64,000 bases of DNA from Amycolatopsis sp. WAC 01376 (GTDB lineage Bacteria; Actinomycetota; Actinomycetes; Mycobacteriales; Pseudonocardiaceae): positions 248,001 through 312,000 of the forward strand of contig NZ_QHKL01000002.1 in NCBI RefSeq assembly GCF_003947415.1, written 5' to 3'. Both the position numbers and the translations under genes were made by a program. Shown piece after piece: positions 50,859 to 58,200 of the stretch (position 1 is its first letter; the number at the start of each line of letters is the position of its first letter). The notes below the pieces were generated by a model. The model was given only the letters and a program-made list of their open reading frames with translations. It had not been told where the DNA came from and ran no database searches.

Positions 50859-51467
50859 ATGACTTATCAGCAGTACCCGCCGCAGGGCGGATATCCGCCA
50901 CCGGGCGCCTACCCGCAGCAGGGAGTGGCACGGGAGCCGAGCGGTGCCACCGGGATGATCGCCGGGATCCTCGCGATCCTCGGCGGGCTCTGGTTTCTCG
51001 CCGGGCTCGCGTTCCACGTCATCGAACTCGTCGATTTCACGGTTTCGTTCCTCGTGATCGGCGCGGTGCTCGACTTCCTCTCCGCGGCCTTGCTCTTGAG
51101 CGGCGGGATCCTGCTGCTCCTGCGCAAGAAAGCCGGGCGAGTGCTCACCGTGATCGGGGCCGGCGCCACGATCCTTCTCGTGGCGTCGATCTTCCTGATG
51201 GAGGCGATCGGCTCCCATTTCTTCTTCTCGTACAGCGGAGTGACCTCGCACTTCGGCGTCGGCTTGCTACTCATCGTGGTGCCGATCCCGGCGATCGCGA
51301 CCCTCGTGCTGGCGCTGATCCCGCCGACGGCGCGCTGGCTGGCGGCCAAGAAGCAGCCCGCCCTCGCCGGGCCGCCGCCGAACTTCGGCTACCCGCCCCC
51401 GCAGCCCGGCTATCCACCCGCCCCCGGTGGGCCGCAGCAGGGTGGACCACCACCCGGGCAGTGGTGA
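50859..51467 (+). CDS. Small tetraspan membrane protein with P/Q/Y-rich ends
   Basis: 202 residues. A head of YPPQGGYPPPGAYPQQG repeats precedes four hydrophobic segments (MIAGILAILGGLWFLAGLAFHVI; FLVIGAVLDFLSAALLLSGGILLLL; VLTVIGAGATILLVASIFLME; VGLLLIVVPIPAIATLVLALIPP) and a tail rich in PPP and YPP ending in GQW. It is the third member of the local group. GGGGGAGA is the ribosome site 2-9 bases before ATG 50859. Function unknown; the tail may bind partners with proline-recognising or polymerising surfaces. Confidence 0.68.
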   Translation: MTYQQYPPQGGYPPPGAYPQQGVAREPSGATGMIAGILAILGGLWFLAGLAFHVIELVDFTVSFLVIGAVLDFLSAALLLSGGILLLLRKKAGRVLTVIGAGATILLVASIFLMEAIGSHFFFSYSGVTSHFGVGLLLIVVPIPAIATLVLALIPPTARWLAAKKQPALAGPPPNFGYPPPQPGYPPAPGGPQQGGPPPGQW

Positions 51468-51518
51468 ATTCGGTCCCAGACCATGGGATCTCGAGCGGGT
51501 GGTCGTACCCTGGACCGT

Positions 51519-52676
51519 ATGGCCGACGACTACTCTCTGCTGGGCTTCGAGACGCGCGCGATCCACGCCGGGCAGACCCCTGATCCCCGGACCGGCGCGG
51601 TCATCGTGCCGATCTATCAGACCTCGACTTACGCGCAGGACGGCGTCGGCGGCACGCGCGAAGGCGACTACGAGTACTCCCGCACCGCGAACCCCACGCG
51701 CACCGCGCTGGAGGTCGCGCTCGCGGCGCTCGAAGGCGCCCGGCACGGTCTGGCCTACGCGTCGGGGATGGCGGCCAGTGACGTCCTGCTGCGGGCGACC
51801 CTGCGGCCCGGTGACCACCTCGTGCTCGGCAACGACGCGTACGGCGGCACATTCCGGCTGATCGACAAGGTGCTCAGCCTGTGGGGCGTCGAGCACACGG
51901 TCGCCGATCTCGGCAACATCGCCGAGGTCCGCGCCGCGATCCGGCCGGAGACGAAGCTGATCTGGTGCGAGTCGCCGACGAACCCGATGCTGGGGATCGC
52001 CGACATCGCCGCGCTGGCCGAAGCCGCGCACGGCGCCGGCGGGCGCCTGGTCGTCGACAACACCTTCGCCACTCCGTACCTGCAGAACCCGCTTTCGCTG
52101 GGTGCCGACGTCGTCCTGCACTCGACGACCAAGTACCTCGGCGGGCACTCCGACGTCGTCGGCGGCGCGATCCTGACGAACGAGGACGAACTGCGCGAGC
52201 AGCTGTTCTACCTGCGCAACGCGGCGGGTGCGGTGCCCGGTCCGTTCGACGCGTGGCTGACCCTGCGCGGGATCAAGACCCTCGCGCTGCGGATGGAGCG
52301 GCACAGCGACAACGCCGAACTGATCGCCCGGATGCTGCTGAAGCACCCGAAGGTCGAGCGTGTCTACTACCCGGGCCTGCCGGAGCACCCCGGCCACGAG
52401 GTCGCTTCGAAGCAGATGCGGCGCTTCGGCGGGATGATCTCGTTCACCCACATCGACGGCGAGCAGGCCGCGCTCGACGTCGCGGCGAAGACGAAGCTGT
52501 TCATCCTCGCCGAGTCGCTGGGCGGGATCGAATCGCTCATCGAGCACCCGGGCCGGATGACGCACGCGAGCACCGCCGGATCCACCCTGGAAGTGCCGGA
52601 CAACCTGGTGCGCCTCTCCGTCGGCATCGAGGACGGCAGCGACCTGGTCGCCGATCTGGCCAAGGCCCTGGGCTGA
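51519..52676 (+). CDS. metB: Cystathionine gamma-synthase
   Basis: 385 residues of the Cys/Met-metabolism PLP family (fold type I). FETRAIHAGQTPDPRTGAVIVPIYQTSTYAQ is the usual start, YEYSRTANPTR carries the substrate-phosphate Tyr/Arg, LVVDNTFATPY the cofactor Asp, and LHSTTKYLGGHSDVVGG the PLP lysine. LAESLGGIESLIEHP is typical of gamma-synthase/gamma-lyase. With the cystathionine beta-synthase upstream it could act in transsulfuration in either direction; gamma-lyase activity is not excluded. ATG 51519 follows a TACCCT -10-like sequence by about 10 bases, so the mRNA may be leaderless. Confidence 0.9.
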   Translation: MADDYSLLGFETRAIHAGQTPDPRTGAVIVPIYQTSTYAQDGVGGTREGDYEYSRTANPTRTALEVALAALEGARHGLAYASGMAASDVLLRATLRPGDHLVLGNDAYGGTFRLIDKVLSLWGVEHTVADLGNIAEVRAAIRPETKLIWCESPTNPMLGIADIAALAEAAHGAGGRLVVDNTFATPYLQNPLSLGADVVLHSTTKYLGGHSDVVGGAILTNEDELREQLFYLRNAAGAVPGPFDAWLTLRGIKTLALRMERHSDNAELIARMLLKHPKVERVYYPGLPEHPGHEVASKQMRRFGGMISFTHIDGEQAALDVAAKTKLFILAESLGGIESLIEHPGRMTHASTAGSTLEVPDNLVRLSVGIEDGSDLVADLAKALG

Positions 52677-52693
52677 CCGCCGCCGAACCCAGG

Positions 52694-52718
52694 CGATAGC
52701 AAGGGACCCTTGCTATCG
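52694..52718. repeat. Short palindromic copy of repeat family A
   Basis: CGATAGCAAGGG (52694-52705) is the exact complement of CCCTTGCTATCG (52707-52718) around a single A. It lies 18 bases after the cystathionine gamma-synthase stop and probably terminates it. Confidence 0.7.
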
Positions 52719-52737
52719 TTAGCGTACCCACGCTAAC
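52718..52737. repeat. Small dyad adjoining the family A palindrome
   Basis: GTTAGCG (52718-52724) and CGCTAAC (52731-52737) are exact complements separated by 6 bases. It begins on the last base of the preceding palindrome. Confidence 0.5.
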
Positions 52738-52800
52738 TATTGAGCCGCAGGTCAAACGTGGCGTGGGGCCGGTGTCGCTCCTGCGTAGGCGTTCTTCTGG

Positions 52801-52853
52801 TAGTGAGGGCCTCTTTGCCTACTCTGACGGTAGTGAAGGAGGCTTTCGCTACT
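52801..52853. repeat. Two tandem family B units
   Basis: TAGTGAGGGCCTCTTTGCCT (start of 52801-52823) and TAGTGAAGGAGGCTTTCGCT (start of 52831-52853) are related 23-base units, each ending ACT and each partly self-complementary. The second resembles the hairpin at 21844-21883 read on the other strand. Confidence 0.5.
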
Positions 52854-53020
52854 TTCAGATGTGGCCCTGGTGACCCGTGGGACGGCTGTGACCTCGGCGG
52901 CCGGTCGGCAAGGCGTGACTCGCGTGCCTGGATGCCGCACTCGCGAGTGCGGTGCCGCGTCACCCAGCCCACCGTCTCACCCGAGACACGACACGTTTGC
53001 CTTACCCCTCAATGAGTGAC

Positions 53021-53037
53021 AGCAAAGGTCCCTTCCT
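53021..53037 (-). repeat. Isolated right arm of repeat family A
   Basis: AGCAAAGGTCCCTTCCT matches the right arm at 34363-34379 with one change; the preceding GAGTGAC is also shared. No left arm is adjacent. It lies 46 bases from the end of the minus-strand gene at 53083. Confidence 0.55.
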
Positions 53038-53082
53038 CCGTTCGCGCTGGTCAGCGCGGTGTGGTGGGAGGAAGCGCCCGGG

Positions 53083-53361
53083 TTACGGGCGGAAGTTGCT
53101 GGGTGCGATGCCGCTCTTCGCGTCCGCCTCGTGCGAAGTGCCCTTAGGTGCGGCAGGCAGCTCGGAACCGTCGATGCAGCCGCCGACGAGTTCGATGTGG
53201 TTGTCGTGCCGGATGTACTGGCCCGGATCCACGCAACCGGCGCGGTCGACCGTGTAGACGGCGGCGCCGGTCAGCAGCGCGGCCGAAGTGAGGGCCAGCA
53301 CGACCGGGAGCATCCCGGCGGAACGGGTCGCCCGGACCCTGCCGATGTTCCCCCGTGCCAT
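53083..53361 (-). CDS. Small membrane-anchored or secreted protein, unknown
   Basis: 92 residues: a basic N terminus (RGNIGRVRATRSAG), one hydrophobic helix (LPVVLALTSAALLTGAAVYTV) and a short external part with two cysteines (RAGCVDPG, VGGCIDG) that could form one disulfide. I do not recognise the family. It is the last gene on the minus strand after the toxin/immunity block, 120 bases beyond the immunity-like gene, so it may or may not belong to that operon. Confidence 0.6.
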   Translation of the reverse strand: MARGNIGRVRATRSAGMLPVVLALTSAALLTGAAVYTVDRAGCVDPGQYIRHDNHIELVGGCIDGSELPAAPKGTSHEADAKSGIAPSNFRP

Positions 53362-53481
53362 GCGCGCTCCCTGGTCGCCTTCGCCGCCATCGTCAAGAGT
53401 ACCCGGACGGTGAACTTGTCACGTGACGTATCCGTCAGGTGGCATCATCCGGCCGTCCGGGTGCCCGCGAAACACGTAGTC

Positions 53482-54348
53482 CTAAGTGGACGGTTGACCG
53501 GTGATGGCGGCGACCGCGAGTTCGCGTTCGGGCTCGCCGACCTCGGGCAGGGTGAACCGCGACGCCCGGATGTGGCCGAGCAGTTCGGGGTCGGGCGCCA
53601 CGTCGTGCTCGCGCAGGTAGTAGGCGACCGCGCCCGGCCAGTACCAGCGGCCGTCCGTACGGAAGTTCAAGGGCACCAACGGTTCCCTGTCGGGATCGAA
53701 GGCATCGGCCTCGTAAGTCCGCGACGCCAGCACGACCGGGGCGCCGTCGAGGTACTCCAGCACGCGATCCCGTTCGGCGGGGGGCAGCGGCTCGCGGTTC
53801 ACCACCGGACGACCGGACTCGTCGAGCCCGTCGTAGACCCGCGGCGACTTCAGGTCTTCCGGCGCTTCCGCGGGCGGAGTGGCCACCGGCGCCTCGGCCC
53901 GCGGCGCGGCGTCGAGCCCCGCTCGCTGCCGCAGCCACGGCGGGATGTTCTGTTCGGCACGCGGGAAGAAGCGCAGCTCGTCCTGGAAACCGATCGATGG
54001 CGGCGCCTGCCGCCACGGCGGCTCCACATCGGCGAGGAAGTCCGTACTGAGCACGGTCGCCGAACCGTAGACCAGGATCGCGCTCAGCCAGGTCCCTCGG
54101 CCGGGCTGGTACATCCCCGACCGCAGGTTCCCGATCAGTCGTACGGCTTCCGGGTTCGGCGGCACCGGGCGCGGCAGACCGTCCTGACCGGTGACGAGCA
54201 GGTCGACCTCGACATGCCTGCCCGCCGCCCGGTACTCGACGCGCATCTGCTGCCAGCCGGGCGGCAGCGGCGTCGCGAGGGCGTGACCGATCTGCCAGAC
54301 GAGCTGCTGTTGCTGCTGCTGGTTCACCGGTTGTTGTGGTCGGCTCAT
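53482..54348 (-). CDS. YezG/DUF600-like protein with C-terminal extension, putative immunity protein
   Basis: 288 residues from ATG 54348. A Gln run (NQQQQQQ) opens the protein. Residues about 15-140 match the two following paralogs: a helix then WQQMRVEYRAAGRHVEVDLLV, PGRGTWLSAILVYGSATVLS, and PPSIGFQDELRFFPRAEQNIPPWL. That layout is the one of YezG-type immunity proteins paired with LXG/WXG nuclease toxins. The C-terminal 130 residues (RVYDGLDESGRPVVNREPLPPAERDRVLEYLDGAPVV) form a second domain not seen in the paralogs. The gene is 21 bases from the next one and shares the toxin operon direction. Immunity function is inferred. Confidence 0.62.
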   Translation of the reverse strand: MSRPQQPVNQQQQQQLVWQIGHALATPLPPGWQQMRVEYRAAGRHVEVDLLVTGQDGLPRPVPPNPEAVRLIGNLRSGMYQPGRGTWLSAILVYGSATVLSTDFLADVEPPWRQAPPSIGFQDELRFFPRAEQNIPPWLRQRAGLDAAPRAEAPVATPPAEAPEDLKSPRVYDGLDESGRPVVNREPLPPAERDRVLEYLDGAPVVLASRTYEADAFDPDREPLVPLNFRTDGRWYWPGAVAYYLREHDVAPDPELLGHIRASRFTLPEVGEPERELAVAAITGQPST

Positions 54349-54368
54349 CTGCCCTCGCTCACCGATCG

Positions 54369-54812
54369 TCAGTCCGCCTGGCCGGCGGCACGTCGCTGAA
54401 GCCATTCCGCGCGTTCACCGGTCCGCGGGTAGCGCTCCAGCTCCTGCGCGAAGAACTCGGCGGGCGGGACGTGATCCCAAACGGGTTCGTTGTCCCAGTT
54501 GTACTCGGCCGAGTACCCGCCCGGGTGTACGAGGTGATAGCGGACCGAACTCCACGCGCCTTCGCCCGGCTTCGCCATGCTGTCGCGCAGTTCCACGAAG
54601 AAGTCCGCGACGCCCTCCGGCGGTGTCCACGGGGTTCCGGTGCCCATCACGGTCAGGACCTGGGCGGAGATTTCGTAGTAGTCACCGACGGAACGGAAGA
54701 TGATGAACAGCTGCTCCCAGTCCGCGGGTACGGAATGCACCATCCAGGTGGTGAAGTCCTTGAACAGCTCGTTCGCCTGTGCCGCGCTCGTGGGCACAAC
54801 GGGCATCGGCAT
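54369..54812 (-). CDS. YezG/DUF600-like protein, putative immunity protein
   Basis: 147 residues, single domain: FTTWMVHSVPADWEQLFIIFRSVGDYYEI, then PGEGAWSSVRYHLVHPGGYSAEYNWDNEPVWDHVPP and LERYPRTGERAEWLQRR. The central aromatic/acidic strand (AEYNWDNEPVW) and the closing LxxYPRxxExxxWL element are shared with both neighbours and resemble the DUF600/YezG fold. Its start codon overlaps the stop of the next immunity-like gene, so the genes are tightly coupled. The sequences are diverged enough from each other that each could face a different toxin tip. Confidence 0.65.
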   Translation of the reverse strand: MPMPVVPTSAAQANELFKDFTTWMVHSVPADWEQLFIIFRSVGDYYEISAQVLTVMGTGTPWTPPEGVADFFVELRDSMAKPGEGAWSSVRYHLVHPGGYSAEYNWDNEPVWDHVPPAEFFAQELERYPRTGERAEWLQRRAAGQAD

Positions 54813-55285
54813 CAGTTCTGCTCCTTCTCTTCCGCCGCCGCGAGCTTCGCGCCGAGCCAGCCCGGGATGTGCTCAGGATCCCTGGGGAACTTCTTCAGGT
54901 CTTCGACGTAGTGTCCCGGTTCCATCGGCGGCGTGAGGACCGGTTCGTAGTCGTTGTTGTAGTTGAAGAAGATCTGCCCCGGCGGGTTCAGCGAAATCCG
55001 TGCCGAGAACCAGGTTCCGCGGCCGGGCTCGTACAGCAGCGTGCGCAGCTTCGCGAGGATCACGTTGAGCTCGGTGGGCGGCGCGATCTCCGGACGGGAG
55101 CCGTCGTCCATGATCACGGTCAGGCCGAGATCCTGTACGGGCACGGTCATCGAGCTGACCAGGTCGATGCGCCGCCAGCCTTCTTCCGGAACGAGGTTGA
55201 GCAGCGCGATGCCGATCTGCTGGATCAGGTCCTCGTGACTCTCACCCCCGGAAGTCATCGGGCCAGAGTGGGTTGTTGTGGTCAT
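54812..55285 (-). CDS. YezG/DUF600-like protein, immediate partner of the toxin gene
   Basis: 157 residues: DLIQQIGIALLNLVPEEGWRRIDLVSSMTVPVQDLGLTV, PGRGTWFSARISLNPPGQIFFNYNNDYEPVLTPPM and LKKFPRDPEHIPGWL. FNYNNDYEPV corresponds to the conserved N-Y-x-x-D-x-E-P strand of YezG-like proteins. Its ATG lies 44 bases inside the 3' end of the toxin gene with AGGAG 8 bases upstream, an overlap that ties immunity to toxin production. YezG of Bacillus neutralises the DNase toxin YeeF; the toxin here ends in a related nuclease-type motif, so this is the best candidate for the cognate immunity protein. Confidence 0.72.
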   Translation of the reverse strand: MTTTTHSGPMTSGGESHEDLIQQIGIALLNLVPEEGWRRIDLVSSMTVPVQDLGLTVIMDDGSRPEIAPPTELNVILAKLRTLLYEPGRGTWFSARISLNPPGQIFFNYNNDYEPVLTPPMEPGHYVEDLKKFPRDPEHIPGWLGAKLAAAEEKEQN

Positions 55286-58200
55286 TGGGGAAACTCCTGA
55301 CGATTACCGAGATCCGGCCTTCGGTGTCCGGGCCGTAAGCCCGGTATTGACGGGTGTGCGCGTCGTCGACACCGGCATCCCGAAGTTCGAACGTGTCCTC
55401 GTTCTCCAACCTACCCGCGAGGCCGCTGTCGTCCCGATCCCGCTCCATCCGGTACCAGCTGTCGTCCGCGTCGTAGGTCTCCTTGAGCTCCTTGGCGCCC
55501 GCGTTGCTGTTGTCCACACGGCCTTGCGAGCCCTGGTTGAGCGCTTCGCCGGAGCCGCCGACGGACGTGCCACGGTGGTGGCCGCCGTCGTCGATGTTCT
55601 TCCCGGACGCGTCCTTGCCGCCCATCCCGCCGACCTGGCTCTGCGCCGAGCCGTCACGCCGGATGTTGCTGGCACCACCCGGGTCCGGGGGAGCCGATGT
55701 CACCACGGTGTTGCCTCGCGCGTCCGTCCGGTGGATCTCGCCGGGTGACTGCCTGCCCAGCGGGTTGCCGTCGGCGTCGTGCATTTCCAGGCCGTGGTCG
55801 ACCCGGACCACCGCGTTCGGCGGCGGGTTGTTCATATCCGCGTTGAACGGCTGCCCGGTGTGCATGTGGGTGATCTTGCCGTCCGGCCCGGTCTGGAACG
55901 ACCCGTACGGCAGGCCGTCCTTGTCCACCACGTGGATCCGGGTGTTGGGCGGCAGATTGTCCCGGCCCGCGATCGGATCCTTGTGCGCGAGCTTGTCGCT
56001 GATCGCCTTTTGCTGGGCGTCGGACATCGAGCTCGGATCACCGTCGGTGAATCCGCGCGGGTCCTTGTTCTGGTGGGCGACCGCGTTCTCGCTCTTGGGC
56101 GGAACCTGGTGCGAGTAGGTGACTTCGCGGTCGGGTGCGGGCCACGAATCCTGGACGTTCTTGGCGTTCCTGGTTCCGTAGTGCCCGTCCTGGGTGATGT
56201 TCGCGCCGTCCGGTGCGGCCCCGACCTCCGGGTTGGTCCTGGCTCGCTGGCCACTGGTGGTGTCGACGTGGCTGATGTGCCCGGTCCCGTCGGTCTGGAA
56301 CTCACCCCGCGGGTGGCCGAACTCGTCGGTCGGCCGGTGGACGCTGTTCGGCGTCAGCGTCGGCCTGTCGTTCGCGTCGAGCCTGGGGTTCCCGTTTTCG
56401 TCGGTGTGCTGGCGGTTGAAGGCCTCGTCCTGCTTGACCGCGTTCGGGTGATCGACCGGGGTCCCTGTCGCCTGCGGCGGGTTGTAGCCCTGACCGTGCT
56501 CCGGCCTGCCATCAGGACCGACGTGGTACTCCTGGTGAAGCGGGCCGCGGTCGACCCGGTAGTTGCTGTCGGGCAGCGGATCCCTCAGCTCCGGGTTGTT
56601 CGCGCCCTCGGGGGTGTCGACCCACTTGACCTTGCCGTGCTCGTCGGTCTGGAAACTGCCGCGCGAGTTCCCGTCCGCGTCCGTGACGTGGTAGCGGGTG
56701 TTCGCGTCCAGATCGGTCCGGTGGCTGAACGCGTCGTTCGCACCCGGCGCCCGCGGGTCGTCCGCCTCGATCCGCACCTGGTCACGGGGCTTCGGCGGGG
56801 ACTCGATGTCACCGATCCGCGTGACGTCCCGGGTGCCTTGCGTGGTCTTCACGTCGGTGTGCGTCACCGTCCGGACGTTGCCGTCCGCGTCGGTCGGGAA
56901 GGTGTCGTGCCGATGACCGACCTGCACGCGGTAGTCGGAGTTCGGCGCCGGGCGCATGATCTCCGGGTTACCGGGGCCGTGCAGCCTGTTCGGCGCGACG
57001 GCGTCGACGTGCGTCACGTTGCGGTTCGCGTCGGTGTAGACCCGGCTGCGCACGTTGCCGTCCGCGTCGGTGACGTCGTACCGCGTGTCCGGGTCGAGCC
57101 TGCGCGGAGGCGTCGTCGGGTCGAAGAACGACTGATCGTCGCGTAGCTGGACGGGACGGGCGGGCGGCGTGAAATCGGGCTCGTCCCAGCGCCCTTCGAT
57201 CTGGTGCTGGGGGTTGAGGTCGTCGCCCTGGCCGCGGTCGCGGGCGCTGTCGGCGTCCACGTCCTGCTTGTCCGCGTGCGAGGTGTCCGGGGTGAAGCCG
57301 TCGTCGCTCGCCCGGCGGGCGGTGCCGTCGGGGCTGTGGACGTCCCATTCACCGTTCGGCGGGATCCGGGGCCGGGTGCGGCCGTCGGGGCCGATCTCGT
57401 AGTCGGACGAGAAGACGCGCCCGTTCGAGTCGGTCCACGCCGGCTTGCTCGGCGCCATCACCTCGGTGTCGAGTTCACGCGACAGACGGCGCGCGAAGTC
57501 GTTCGAGCCGGCGTCGCAGCCGATCAGCCGGATCGGGCGGCCGTCGTAATCCCCGTTGCGCCGCAGGATGTCCGCGAACTCTTCCGGGGTGTAGGTGCGG
57601 TTGCCGATCCGGGCGTGCCCGTCCGGGGTGACGTGGACGTCGACCGTGTAGCGGCCGTCCGGATCCGGCTGGACCCGGTGTGGCAGGTCGCCCATGTCCG
57701 GATCCCCGCGGTGGTACGAGCTACCCGCGGGGGTGCCTTCGGAATGCCGCTGGTTGACCTCGTCGGGCGTCAGCGGACGATCCGGCTCTGCGTCGGGGCC
57801 GCGGTCGTGCGGTGAACCGTCGGGATGGCCGTTCGGGTCCTGACGCGGGCCGTGCCCGTCGGGGCCGTGACCGTCCGGCGAATGCGGCTGTCCGCCGGGG
57901 CCGCGGCCGCCCGGTCCGGTGTTGCCGGGACCGGTGCCACCGGGCCGGTTGCCGGGGCCGTGCGTGCCGGTGTGCGGCTGGGCGCCGGGGCCGAAGTCGT
58001 TGCCACGGGCGACGGGCTGCGGCTGGTTCGGCCGTCCGCCGGGGCCGGTCTGGCCAGGACCGCGGCCGGGGCCGGTGTGGGTGTCGGGAGTACGCGGGGC
58101 GTGCGTGTCCGGGGTGCGCGGCGAACCGGGCGTGCCCGTCCAGCCGCCGCCCTGCGGCCTGCCGCCGGGCGAACCCGGGGTGCCGCCGGGAGTACCACCC

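Larger units (their letters stand above)
52677..53082. other. Gene-free region packed with short palindromes and repeat fragments
   Basis: About 406 bases between convergent genes. No coding frame is convincing. It contains a short palindrome of family A (52694-52718), a second dyad (52718-52737), two tandem 23-base family B units (52801-52823, 52831-52853) and an isolated family A right arm (53021-53037). The rest shows nothing recognisable. It looks like a site where termination or repeat elements have accumulated. Confidence 0.6.

Noticed and set aside
52740-53015. Small frames in the gap between metB and the 53083 gene
   Set aside because: Translations are Arg/Cys/Ser-rich, lack ribosome sites and cross several palindromes.
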